A model generated the notes under the pieces. That model saw only the letters and a program-made list of their open reading frames with translations, did not search any database and was not told the DNA's origin. 64,000 nucleotides of DNA from Acidimicrobiaceae bacterium. GTDB lineage: Bacteria > Actinomycetota > Acidimicrobiia > Acidimicrobiales > Aldehydirespiratoraceae. Positions 1 through 7,993 of the stretch are shown here, piece by piece. A program made the translations under genes and the position numbers. Numbering within the stretch: position 1 is the stretch's first letter; each line of letters opens with the position of its first letter. The stretch lies in assembly GCA_009842325.1 (NCBI GenBank), contig VYFQ01000024.1, positions 62,001 to 126,000 of the forward strand, read 5' to 3'.

Positions 1-1139
1 GCGTCGCTCAACTCCGCGGCACGGGCCCGGTAGGCGGCCACCGCTTCACGGGGCGTGGCGGCCCCCCCGGTCCACAACTCGGGCACGCCGGCCGGCCAGG
101 CGTCGGCCACCAGCTCGTCTACCAGGGGATGTTCCGGAGCCAACACCATGTAGGTGGTGCCGAACAAGGTGTCGGGCCGGGTCGTGAACACCTCGATGGG
201 CTGCATCTCCAGGTGTGCGGAACTCGTGGCCGGGAACGAGATCAGGGCTCCCTCGGAGCGGCCGATCCAGTTGCGCTGCATGGTCTTGACCGACTCGGGC
301 CAGTCCAAGAGGTCCAGGTCCTCCAGCAGCCGGTCGGCGTAGGCGGTAATGCGCATCATCCACTGCTTCAGCGGGCGCTTGAACACCTCGTGGTTGCCCC
401 GCTCGGAGCGGCCTTCGTTGGTGACCTCCTCGTTGGCCAGCACGGTGCCCAGAGCCGGGCACCAGTTGACCGGGGCGTCGGCCACGTAGGCCAGGCGATG
501 GGAGTCCACCACCTCTCGCTGTTCGGCCTCGCTGAGCTCTTCCCAGGTTCGGCCGTCGGGCACCGGCCTCCGGCCGGAGGAGAATTCGTCGACCAACTCG
601 GCGATGGGCCGGGCCCGACGCTCGCCGGGATCGAACCATGAGTTGAAGATCTGCAGGAAGATCCACTGGGTCCAGCGGTAATAGTCGATGTCGGTGGTGG
701 CGACGCCCCGCCGCTTGTCGTGGCCCAGACCGAGCCGGTCGAGCTGGCGGCGCATGTTGTCGATGTTGGCCTCAGTGTTGATCCGGGGGTGCTGGCCGGT
801 CTGGCGGGCATGCTCCTCCGCCGGCAGCCCGAAGGCGTCGAAACCCATCGTGTACAGCACGTTGAATCCGGCCATCCGCTTGAAGCGGACGTACACGTCG
901 GTGGCTATGTAGCCCAGCGGATGGCCGACGTGCAGTCCCGACCCCGACGGGTACGGGAACATGTCCATCACAAACAGCTTGGGGCCGGACGAGCCACGGC
1001 CCGTCGAGAGCGCCCCGGCCGGGTTGGGCGTCTCATAGGCACCGCTCGCTTCCCAATGGTCCTGCCAGCGACTCTCGATGGCGGCCGCGAGGGCTGCGTC
1101 GTAACGGTGCGGGGGTGTGTCGGCGTCCGGCACGGGCAT
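1..1139 (-). CDS. leuS: Leucine--tRNA ligase, N-terminal part (runs off the left edge)
   Basis: Class I aminoacyl-tRNA synthetase that charges tRNA-Leu in the cytoplasm. The reverse strand reads [10 protein letters not shown], then the class I signature region [18 protein letters not shown] with an HVGH form of the HIGH motif. The LeuS-typical blocks [17 protein letters not shown] and [16 protein letters not shown] follow, then the start of the CP1 editing domain ([21 protein letters not shown]). About 379 codons are present of the 800 or more usual for LeuS; the 3' part lies outside the window. The ATG at 1139 is chosen because it gives the normal short N-terminal extension. The gene is divergent from the corrinoid operon, sharing a 182-bp intergenic region. 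Confidence 0.96.
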   Translation of the reverse strand, partial: MPVPDADTPPHRYDAALAAAIESRWQDHWEASGAYETPNPAGALSTGRGSSGPKLFVMDMFPYPSGSGLHVGHPLGYIATDVYVRFKRMAGFNVLYTMGFDAFGLPAEEHARQTGQHPRINTEANIDNMRRQLDRLGLGHDKRRGVATTDIDYYRWTQWIFLQIFNSWFDPGERRARPIAELVDEFSSGRRPVPDGRTWEELSEAEQREVVDSHRLAYVADAPVNWCPALGTVLANEEVTNEGRSERGNHEVFKRPLKQWMMRITAYADRLLEDLDLLDWPESVKTMQRNWIGRSEGALISFPATSSAHLEMQPIEVFTTRPDTLFGTTYMVLAPEHPLVDELVADAWPAGVPELWTGGAATPREAVAAYRARAAELSD

Positions 1140-1196
1140 GACGGCCAAGGCTACGGGGCCACCGAGTCGCTGATGGAAATCTGGCGCGCGGGTTGC

Positions 1197-1224
1197 TTGT
1201 GTCGGTACAGGACCGTGCTACGAT
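1197..1224 (+). promoter_or_regulatory. Candidate sigma70-type promoter of the corrinoid methyltransferase operon
   Basis: TTGTGT (1197-1202), a 16-base spacer and an extended -10 TGCTACGAT whose hexamer TACGAT lies at 1219-1224. It sits about 100 bases upstream of the first operon gene and directly before the dyad at 1227-1261. The match is by eye and the -35 is imperfect. Confidence 0.35.
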
Positions 1225-1226
1225 CC

Positions 1227-1261
1227 GTTCCGTATCGTGGGACTGGTCCACAGTACGGAAC
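1227..1261. promoter_or_regulatory. 35-bp dyad, probable operator or 5'-UTR hairpin
   Basis: Outer arms GTTCCGTA (1227-1234) and TACGGAAC (1254-1261) are perfect reverse complements. The inner arms GTGG (1237-1240) and CCAC (1248-1251) also pair. The symmetry is centred on 1244, just after the candidate -10, which is where a repressor operator would cover the transcription start. It lies between leuS and the corrinoid operon and could control either or both. Confidence 0.55.
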
Positions 1262-1321
1262 CAGCAGGTGGCTGTAATCCGTGTAAGTGGGCCCAAACCG
1301 ACATGCGGAGGGCTTAGCCGG

Positions 1322-2038
1322 ATGACCGACACCCCTGCTCCCGGACCCGACATGGTCGACGACGACATCGATCTCGCGAGCCTCGACGACGAGGAACTCA
1401 CGACCCAGATGCACGACGATCTCTATGACGGTCTGGCCGACGAGATCGCCGAGGGCACCAACATCCTGCTGGGCCGGGGATGGTCGGCCGACAAGGTGCT
1501 GAACGACGCGCTGGTCGAGGGCATGCGCATCGTGGGCATCGACTTCCGCGACGGGATCCTGTTCGTGCCCGAGGTCCTGCTGGCCGCCAACGCAATGAAG
1601 GCCGGCATGGCCATCCTGCGGCCGCTGCTGGCCGAGACAGGCGCCGAGCCCATCGGCAGCGTCGTGATCGGAACAGTCAAGGGCGACATCCACGACATCG
1701 GCAAGAACCTGGTGGCGATGATGCTGGAGGGGGCCGGCTTCGAGGTGTTCGACCTCGGCATCAACACCGACGCCGAGGAGTTCCTGGCCGCCCTCGACGA
1801 GCACAAGCCCGACATCCTGGGCATGTCGGCCCTGCTCACCACCACCATGCCCTACATGAAGGTGGTGATCGACACCCTCATAGAGAAGGGCATACGCGAC
1901 GACTTCATCATCCTCGTCGGCGGGGCGCCCCTCAACGAGGAGTTCGGATCGGCCATCGGCGCCGACGCGTACTGCCGCGACGCTGCCATCGCCTCCGAGA
2001 CGGCCAAGACCCTCGTGACGGCCCGCCGGGCCGGATGA
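1322..2038 (+). CDS. Corrinoid (cobalamin-binding) protein of a methyltransferase system
   Basis: Carries the methyl group on a cobamide between a substrate:corrinoid methyltransferase and a second methyltransferase (MtbC/MttC/MtgC type). The 238-aa product has an N-terminal helical cap (residues about 20-100, with GTNILLGRGWSADKVLNDAL) and a Rossmann B12-binding domain. That domain carries the DxHxxG signature DIHDIGKN, with D122, H124 (lower axial ligand) and G127, then the usual LGMSALLTTTM and VGGAPLNEEF blocks. The ATG at 1322 is preferred over the in-frame upstream start at 1193, which would overlap the promoter and dyad; GGAGGG lies upstream of it. Its stop overlaps the next start (ATGA at 2035-2038). 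Cytoplasmic. Confidence 0.93.
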   Translation: MTDTPAPGPDMVDDDIDLASLDDEELTTQMHDDLYDGLADEIAEGTNILLGRGWSADKVLNDALVEGMRIVGIDFRDGILFVPEVLLAANAMKAGMAILRPLLAETGAEPIGSVVIGTVKGDIHDIGKNLVAMMLEGAGFEVFDLGINTDAEEFLAALDEHKPDILGMSALLTTTMPYMKVVIDTLIEKGIRDDFIILVGGAPLNEEFGSAIGADAYCRDAAIASETAKTLVTARRAG

Positions 2039-2667
2039 CGGCCCCTCCGCACCCTTCGAAGGTTCTAGTCATCGGCTGTGGCGCGCTGGTCCGCGAGTTG
2101 CGCGAGGTAGCAGCCCTCAACGGCAGCAAGCACCTCGAGGTGGAGTGCCTGCCCGCGATCATGCACAACCGCCCCGAACGAATCCCCGACGCCGTCCGCC
2201 GGCGGGTCCGGGTCGCCAAGGCGCGCGGCGCCTACTCCACGATCATCGTGGGCTACATGGACTGCGGCACGGGCGGGCTGCTCGACCGGGTGTGCGCCGA
2301 AGAGGGGGTCGAGCGACTGCCCGGCGCCCACTGCTACGAGCTCTACACCGGCACCGACGCCTTCGCCGACCTGCAGGAGGCCGAGCCGGGCACCTTCTAC
2401 CTCACCGACTACCTGGTGCGGCATTTCAATCGCTTGATCATGGAGGGTCTGGGCATCTCCCAGCATCCGGAACTCCTTGAGGCGTACTTCGGCAACTACA
2501 CCCGGGTCGTCCACCTCGCGCAGGCCGACGACGACCGTCTGGCCCGCGCCGCCGAGCAGGCCGCCGCCCGTCTCGGCCTTCGATGCGAGCGCATCGTCAC
2601 CGGTATCGAAGGGCTAGAGCGCCCCATCGTGCAGTTGTTCGGCATCACCGTCGCCGGGGCGGCATGA
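2035..2667 (+). CDS. DUF1638 family protein
   Basis: 210-aa cytoplasmic protein of a family repeatedly found beside corrinoid methyltransferases; its biochemical function is unknown. The sequence starts KVLVIGCGALVREL, has the Cys-containing block VECLPAIMHNRPERIPDAVR, then IIVGYMDCGTGGLLDRVC and LPGAHCYELYTG. Several conserved Cys and His residues suggest metal or corrinoid handling, which is inference. It is translationally coupled on both sides (ATGA overlaps at 2035 and 2664), so stoichiometric production with the corrinoid protein and MeTr is likely. Confidence 0.85.
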   Translation: MTAPPHPSKVLVIGCGALVRELREVAALNGSKHLEVECLPAIMHNRPERIPDAVRRRVRVAKARGAYSTIIVGYMDCGTGGLLDRVCAEEGVERLPGAHCYELYTGTDAFADLQEAEPGTFYLTDYLVRHFNRLIMEGLGISQHPELLEAYFGNYTRVVHLAQADDDRLARAAEQAAARLGLRCERIVTGIEGLERPIVQLFGITVAGAA

Positions 2668-3041
2668 GTCCCCCAGCGGCGCGAGGCGGGCGCAGGCGCC
2701 GCAACGACGACGGCAGCCTGGTGCTGATCAGTTGGCGCGACATACCCGCCCAGGTCAACGGCGGCTCCGGCGCCGACCGGGTGCAGCGCATCCTTCCCCG
2801 CCGATTCCAGAGAGCCATCGACCGGGCCGCCATGGTGGCGGGCAAGACTCAGGCCTCGCAGTACGTCGGAGAGTGGCGACGGTCTGTGATCCCCTCGGGC
2901 ACGGACGATCCCGAGGCGGCCGCCATAGCGGCCGCGGCCTCTCTGGAGGAGGCGTTCCCCCGGGAGCGCCTCGACGAGTTCGTCAAGACCGGCGGCTGGG
3001 ATCCCGATCGCAGCGACGACTCCGAAGGAGATCCGCAGTGA
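2664..3041 (+). CDS. Small 'virulence factor' (PF13769-like) family protein
   Basis: 125-aa protein starting MSPPAARGGRRRRNDDGSLV. The diagnostic part is VLISWRDIPAQVNGG followed by RVQRILPRRFQRAIDRAAM and a tail YVGEWRR. Despite the family name, it occurs next to methyl-THF:corrinoid methyltransferases, and its role is unknown. The Arg-rich N terminus may be a flexible extension. The ATG at 2664 overlaps the upstream stop, and its own stop overlaps the GTG of the methyltransferase gene (GTGA at 3038-3041), so it belongs to the same translational unit. The family assignment is from memory of motif and context. Confidence 0.7.
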   Translation: MSPPAARGGRRRRNDDGSLVLISWRDIPAQVNGGSGADRVQRILPRRFQRAIDRAAMVAGKTQASQYVGEWRRSVIPSGTDDPEAAAIAAAASLEEAFPRERLDEFVKTGGWDPDRSDDSEGDPQ

Positions 3042-3928
3042 CCGACACCGTCGTCAGCTCGGCCACCAGGGAGGTGGTCATCGGGTTCGACCGTCCGTTC
3101 GTGATGATCGGCGAGCGCATCAACCCCACCGGACGGCGGCTGCTGGCCGAGGAGATGCGCAACGGGGACTTCAGCCGGGTCGAGGCCGATGCGCTGGCGC
3201 AGACCGCGGCTGGAGCCCACATGCTCGACGTCAATGCGGGGATCCCCCTCGCCGACGAGCCCGCCCTTCTGGCCCAGGCCATCAAGCTCGTTCAGAGCGT
3301 GACCGACGTGCCTCTGTCCATCGATTCCTCGATCATCGAAGCCCTGGAGGCCGGCATCGCGGTGTACGAGGGCAAGCCCCTCATCAATTCCGTCACCGGG
3401 GAGGAGGAGGTGCTGGAGCGAGTGCTGCCTCTGGTGGCCCGCCACAGCGCCGCGGTGGTGGCCATCTCCAACGACGAGACGGGCATCAGCGAGGATCCCG
3501 ACGTGCGCTTCGAGGTCGCTCGCAAGATCGTCAACCGGGCCGCCGACCACGGCATCCCGGCCTCCGACGTGGTGGTCGACCCGCTGGTGATGCCGATCGG
3601 CGCCATGGGCACCGCTGGACGGCAGGTGTTCCAGCTGGTCCGGCGGCTGCGCACCGAGTTGGGGGTGAACACCACCTGCGGCGCCAGCAATGTCAGCTTC
3701 GGCCTTCCGGCCCGCCACATGATCACCGGGACGTTCCTGTCGATGGCCATAGGCGCCGGGCTCACCTCCGCGATCATGAACCCCATGCACCCCGAGGTGA
3801 AGAACGCGGTGATGGCCGCCGATGTCCTGGCCGGGAACGACCGGGACTGCGCTGCGTGGATCGCCGAGCACCGGGACCCCGACACGGTCGGCCTGAGACG
3901 GCGGGGCGGGCGTCGCCGAAGCGCCTGA
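3038..3928 (+). CDS. Methyltetrahydrofolate:corrinoid methyltransferase (MeTr/pterin-binding)
   Basis: 296-aa TIM-barrel pterin-binding enzyme that moves a methyl group between the methyl-corrinoid and tetrahydrofolate, in either direction. Family blocks: FVMIGERINPTGRR, GAHMLDVNAG, VPLSIDSS, KPLINSVTGEE, VVVDPLVMPIGA and a C-terminal TCGASNVSFGLPAR with the NxSFGLP hallmark. The GTG start at 3038 has an AAGGAG ribosome site 7 bases upstream. The longer frame upstream only reads through the neighbouring gene. Together with the corrinoid protein and MttB it completes a three-component demethylase feeding one-carbon folate metabolism. Confidence 0.93.
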   Translation: MTDTVVSSATREVVIGFDRPFVMIGERINPTGRRLLAEEMRNGDFSRVEADALAQTAAGAHMLDVNAGIPLADEPALLAQAIKLVQSVTDVPLSIDSSIIEALEAGIAVYEGKPLINSVTGEEEVLERVLPLVARHSAAVVAISNDETGISEDPDVRFEVARKIVNRAADHGIPASDVVVDPLVMPIGAMGTAGRQVFQLVRRLRTELGVNTTCGASNVSFGLPARHMITGTFLSMAIGAGLTSAIMNPMHPEVKNAVMAADVLAGNDRDCAAWIAEHRDPDTVGLRRRGGRRRSA

Positions 3929-3929
3929 C

Positions 3930-5906
3930 ATGCACGACACGCACAGCGTCGTGTTCAACCCCTCGGGCATACGCGCCTCGGTGGCTGCCGGGGCCACCGT
4001 CCTCGACGCGGCCCGGGCCGGCGGGGTGGACCTCGACTCGGTGTGCGGCGGGCGGGGTCTGTGCGGCCGCTGCCAGGTCTCGGCCACCGAAGCCGGCGTC
4101 CTGTCGGATCCCGGCCCCACCGAGTTGCGCTATCGGGGACGTCGCCCGATCGCCGAGGGCTTCCGCCTGGGCTGCCAGGCCGTGGTGCTGGCCAACGCCG
4201 TCGTCGACGTCCCGCCGGAGAGCCAGGTCCACCGGCCGGTGGTGCGCAAGTCGATCGACCTCGCCGAGGTGGTCATCCATCCGGTGGTCACCCTCCACTA
4301 CGTGGAGCTTCCCGAGGTGGTTCTCGGTTTCGAGGCCGCCGAGCTCGACCTGGTCGCCGAGGCCCTCGCCACCGACTGGGGGCTCACCGAGGTGGAGTTC
4401 CCGGTTCCGGTCCTGGCCGGGCTCTGCCCAGCCATAGCAGCCGGAGACCGGTCGGTCACGGTGGTGGTGCACGACCGCCGCACCGTCCTCGACGTGCGCC
4501 CCGGCTACTCCGACGAGGCCTGGGGGGTGGCGGTCGACGTGGGGTCGACGACCATCGCCGGATACCTGCTCGAGCTCTCGTCGGGCGAGGTGGCCGCGGC
4601 CTCGGGACGGATGAACCCCCAGATCCGCTTCGGTGAGGACCTCATGAGCCGCGTGTCCTACGTGATGATGAACCCCGGCGGCGAGATCGAGCTCACCACT
4701 GCGGTGAGGACCGCCATCGACGATCTGGTGGGCGAGCTGTGCGAGCTGGCCGGCGCCGACCGCAGCCGGGTGCACGACCTCGTGGTTGTGGGCAATCCGA
4801 TCATGCACCACCTGGTGCTAGGTCTGGACCCCACACCGCTGGGTGCGGCGCCGTTCACGCTGACTACCGCTGCAGCTGTGCGGGGCCGCGCCACCGACAT
4901 CGGGATCGGGCTGCCGAACGCCGCTCTGTACATCGGTCCGTGCATCGCCGGGCATGTCGGGGCCGACGCGGCCGCGGCCACCCTGGCCGAGGGACCTCAC
5001 CGGACCGAGGAGCCGATGCTGGTGGTGGACGTGGGCACCAACGCCGAGATCGTGCTGGGCGACGGGCGCCGGGTGCTGGCTGCGTCCAGCCCGACGGGTC
5101 CGGCCTTCGAGGGAGCACAGATCAGCTGCGGGCAGAGGGCCACTCCCGGCGCGGTCGAGCGGGTCCGGATCGATCCGGACACTTGGGAGCCCCGATTCAA
5201 GGTCATCGGCTGCGAGCTCTGGTCCGACGAGCCCGGGTTCGCCGAGGAGCTGGACCTCGCCGGGCTCCAGGTCTCCGGGCTGTGCGGCTCCGGCATCATC
5301 GAGGTGATCGCGGAGATGTTCCTGGCCGGAATCACCGACCGTCACGGCGCGATCTCGTCGGATCAGGGCCGGTCGCCCCGCATCGTGGCCGACGGCCGCA
5401 CCTTCAGCTACGTGCTGCAGACCGAGCCGATCCTGCTGTCGATCACCCAGAACGACGTTCGTGCCGTCCAGCTGGCCAAGGCCGCCCTGCGGGCCGGCAT
5501 CGACTTGCTGCGCGAGCACGCCGGCATCGACGAGGTGCCCGACATACGGCTGGCCGGGGCCTTCGGCGCCCATATCGACCCGGTTCGGGCGATGGTGCTG
5601 GGCCTCGTCCCCGACACGCCCGCGGGCGGTGTGCGAGCGGCCGGTAACGCCTCGGGGGTGGGCGCGGTCCGCATGCTTCTGTCGGGCGAGCAGCGCCTGG
5701 AGATCGAGCGGGTGGTGCGGTCGGTGATCAAGATCGAGACGGCCACCGAGTCCCGCTTCCAGGAGCTGTTCGTCGCAGCCATGGCCTTCCCCCACGACAC
5801 CGATCCCACCCCTCATCTGGCCGCGGTGATCGATCTTCCCGAAGCGGCCGCCGCCGATCCCGACCAGGGTTCTCGCCGGCGCCGCAGACCCCGCCCCGCG
5901 GCCTGA
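3930..5906 (+). CDS. ASKHA-domain reductive activator of corrinoid protein (RACo/RamA-like, N-terminal 2Fe-2S)
   Basis: 658-aa ATP-dependent activator that re-reduces Co(II) to Co(I) when the corrinoid protein is accidentally oxidised. The N terminus is a plant-type ferredoxin domain with C39, C45, C48 and C82 (CGGRGLCGRC, then GFRLGCQA). A linker follows, then an ASKHA ATPase (DUF4445) with AVDVGSTTIAGYLLEL and VVDVGTNAEIVLGDG phosphate-binding loops, and a C-terminal LAGAFGAHIDP block. The length is typical of RACo. It begins one base after the MeTr stop, so it is in the operon. The basic extension at the C terminus (GSRRRRRPRPAA) is poorly conserved in style. Confidence 0.92.
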   Translation: MHDTHSVVFNPSGIRASVAAGATVLDAARAGGVDLDSVCGGRGLCGRCQVSATEAGVLSDPGPTELRYRGRRPIAEGFRLGCQAVVLANAVVDVPPESQVHRPVVRKSIDLAEVVIHPVVTLHYVELPEVVLGFEAAELDLVAEALATDWGLTEVEFPVPVLAGLCPAIAAGDRSVTVVVHDRRTVLDVRPGYSDEAWGVAVDVGSTTIAGYLLELSSGEVAAASGRMNPQIRFGEDLMSRVSYVMMNPGGEIELTTAVRTAIDDLVGELCELAGADRSRVHDLVVVGNPIMHHLVLGLDPTPLGAAPFTLTTAAAVRGRATDIGIGLPNAALYIGPCIAGHVGADAAAATLAEGPHRTEEPMLVVDVGTNAEIVLGDGRRVLAASSPTGPAFEGAQISCGQRATPGAVERVRIDPDTWEPRFKVIGCELWSDEPGFAEELDLAGLQVSGLCGSGIIEVIAEMFLAGITDRHGAISSDQGRSPRIVADGRTFSYVLQTEPILLSITQNDVRAVQLAKAALRAGIDLLREHAGIDEVPDIRLAGAFGAHIDPVRAMVLGLVPDTPAGGVRAAGNASGVGAVRMLLSGEQRLEIERVVRSVIKIETATESRFQELFVAAMAFPHDTDPTPHLAAVIDLPEAAAADPDQGSRRRRRPRPAA

Positions 5907-5954
5907 GACACCGCTCGACAACCGCCGACCTCACGATCCGGAGACAGCTAGACC

Positions 5955-5972
5955 ATGAACGAGCCAACATGA
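5955..5972 (+). promoter_or_regulatory. Five-codon minicistron (MNEPT) overlapping the mttB start
   Basis: ATG at 5955 followed by four codons and TGA at 5970-5972; the TGA overlaps the ATG of the next gene as ATGA (5969-5972). A GGAGA motif lies about 10-14 bases before the minicistron ATG, whereas the mttB ATG itself has no well-placed Shine-Dalgarno sequence. This could be a translational coupling device, or a chance short frame. Confidence 0.3.
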
Positions 5973-7501
5973 GCGAGACAACGCGGCGGAGGGGCGGCGG
6001 CCGGGCAGGAAGAAGGGCGGCGCGAGCGGCGTCGACTGAGTCGGCGCCATACCTGACCCGCCGACTTCCGCCGGTCGACATTCTCGATGACGAAAGCCTC
6101 GCGCTGATCGAGCGCAACGCCGAGACGATCCTGTCCGAGGTCGGTATCGCCTTCCAGGACTTTCCCGAGGCCTTGGATCTGTGGCGGGCAGCCGGGGCCG
6201 ACATCGACGGGGAGCTTGTGAAGTTCCCGCCCGGCATGTGCCGCCAGATCGTGCAGGACAACGCGCCTGCCGTCTACACACAGCACGCCCGCAATCCGGC
6301 CCGCAGCACCAAGGTCGGGGGCGACGCCACCGTCTTCGCCCCCAACTACGGCTCGCCGTTCGTCATGGATCTCGACCGGGGTCGCCGCTACGCCACGCTG
6401 GAGGACTTCTGCAACGTGGTGAAGCTCGCCTATACCCTGCCCCAGTTGCACCACAGCGGCGGCACGGTGTGCGAGCCGGTGGACGTGCCGGTTAACAAGC
6501 GCCACCTCGACATGGTGTACGCCCACCTGCGCTACAGCGACAAGCCCTTCATGGGTTCAGTGACCGCAGCCGAACGGGCCGCTGACTCCGTCGAGATGGC
6601 CCGCATCGCCTTCGGCGGAGACCTCGCCGACCGCACGGTGATGACTTCGCTGATCAACGCCTCGTCGCCGATGCGCTGGGACGCCACCATGCTGGGCGCG
6701 GCCACCGCCTACGCCCGGGCCAACCAGGCCTGCATCGTCAGTCCGTTCATCCTGGCCGGCGCCATGTCGCCGGTGACGGTGGCCGGCCTGGCTGCGCAGG
6801 CTCTGGCCGAAGCCCTCTCGGGCATGGCCTACCTGCAGCTGGTACGACCCGGAGCACCCGTCGTGTTCGGCACGTTCGCCTCGTCGATGTCGATGGCCAC
6901 CGGGGCGCCCACCTTCGGCACGCCCGAAGCCGGCCAGGCCATATACGTGATGGCGTCGCTGGCCCGCCGGGTCGGTGTGCCGTTCCGCTCAGGCGGCCAG
7001 TTCACGTCCTCGAAGCTGCCCGACGCGCAAGCCGCCTACGAGTCGGCTCACACCCTGCTGCCCACGATGCAGGCGGGAGTGAACTTCGTGCTGCACGCCG
7101 CGGGCTGGCAGGAGGGAGGGCTGGCGCTGGGCTACGAGAAGCTGATCCTGGACGCCGACCAGCTGGGCGCCATGGAGGTCTGGGCCCGGGGAGTCGACGT
7201 CAGCGACAACGGCCAGGCCATGGATGCGTTCCGAACCAACGCCCACGGTGACCACTTCCTGGGCAACCAGCACACGCTGGTCAACTTCGAGACCGCCTTC
7301 TGGCGATCGGACATCTCCGACGCGGCCAGCTACGAGCAGTGGTCCGAGGAGGGCTCGATGTCCGCCGCCCAGCGGGCCAACGCCCGCTGGAAGCAGCTGC
7401 TGGCCGACTACGAACCGCCCCCCATCGACGACGCGGTGGACGCGGAACTGCGCGATTACATGGCCCGACGCAAGGCCGGGATGCCCGACGAGATCGGCTG
7501 A
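5969..7501 (+). CDS. Trimethylamine methyltransferase family protein (MttB superfamily, non-pyrrolysine)
   Basis: 510-aa TIM-barrel methyltransferase expected to demethylate a quaternary or tertiary amine onto the corrinoid protein encoded first in this operon. Typical blocks: LALIERNAETILSEVGI near the N terminus, PFILAGAMSPVTVAGL, LVRPGAPVVFGTF, GAPTFGTPEAGQAIY and AAGWQEGGLALGYEKLI. The frame has no in-frame TAG, so it is of the pyrrolysine-free type (MtgB-like) rather than a true trimethylamine enzyme. The substrate (glycine betaine, carnitine, proline betaine or other) cannot be read from sequence. A basic 25-residue N terminus precedes the fold. Last gene of the coupled operon. Confidence 0.92.
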   Translation: MSETTRRRGGGRAGRRAARAASTESAPYLTRRLPPVDILDDESLALIERNAETILSEVGIAFQDFPEALDLWRAAGADIDGELVKFPPGMCRQIVQDNAPAVYTQHARNPARSTKVGGDATVFAPNYGSPFVMDLDRGRRYATLEDFCNVVKLAYTLPQLHHSGGTVCEPVDVPVNKRHLDMVYAHLRYSDKPFMGSVTAAERAADSVEMARIAFGGDLADRTVMTSLINASSPMRWDATMLGAATAYARANQACIVSPFILAGAMSPVTVAGLAAQALAEALSGMAYLQLVRPGAPVVFGTFASSMSMATGAPTFGTPEAGQAIYVMASLARRVGVPFRSGGQFTSSKLPDAQAAYESAHTLLPTMQAGVNFVLHAAGWQEGGLALGYEKLILDADQLGAMEVWARGVDVSDNGQAMDAFRTNAHGDHFLGNQHTLVNFETAFWRSDISDAASYEQWSEEGSMSAAQRANARWKQLLADYEPPPIDDAVDAELRDYMARRKAGMPDEIG

Positions 7502-7519
7502 CCCGCAAGGCCAGCCAGG

Positions 7520-7885
7520 TCAGCTGGCGATCGAGACGTTCTCCAGGTGGGGGCGGTCGGGCAGGCGCAGACCAATGAGTTCGCCCGCAGCGTGCAGCTC
7601 GAAGTGCCACACGTCGACATCGTCGGGGCTGCTCTCACGCAGCGATGTCACTGCGTGCCAGATGGCGTAGCGAGCAGCCCGGATCGTCGCCTCCGGAGAC
7701 TCGGCGGCGCGCGACACGGCCGCGTAGCCGGCGGAGATGCCCGCGTAGACATCGCCATTCACTGCAACCGACGCCGCCGCCCATTCCGCGAGAGCCCTCA
7801 GAGCGCGGGGCCGTGAGCGGTTGACCCCATCGTCGAAGACCGCCTCCACCCATGAGTGCCAAGCCGATGAACCTCTCGCCGCCAT
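7520..7885 (-). CDS. Hypothetical protein, 121 aa
   Basis: Not recognised. The ATG at 7885 has an AGGAGA ribosome site five bases upstream. The product begins MAARGSSAWHSWVEAVFDDG and is mostly helical (RALRALAEWAAASVAVNGD, then AGISAGYAAVSRAAESPEA). It ends in a short strand-rich part with DVWHFELHAAGELIGL. No signal peptide or membrane segment. It converges with the mttB gene, whose stop is only 18 bases away, and its own upstream neighbour is the ABC permease on the same strand. Confidence 0.65.
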   Translation of the reverse strand: MAARGSSAWHSWVEAVFDDGVNRSRPRALRALAEWAAASVAVNGDVYAGISAGYAAVSRAAESPEATIRAARYAIWHAVTSLRESSPDDVDVWHFELHAAGELIGLRLPDRPHLENVSIAS

Positions 7886-7993
7886 CTGTGTCTCCTTTCG
7901 ACGCGCTCCGCGGGGACCTGCGTCCGAGGCTAGTGGGCCGCCGCCCCGCTTCATCGCGACAGCGGCCCATCCGGCCGGCCGGCCCGCCCGCGG

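Noticed and set aside
2849-4120. 423-codon frame on the minus strand
   Set aside because: Antisense shadow of the methyl-THF methyltransferase gene in high-GC DNA.
5969-7501. Pyrrolysine-containing MttB
   Set aside because: Both MttB-like frames (here and 35340-36875) are open without any internal TAG, so no amber codon is decoded.
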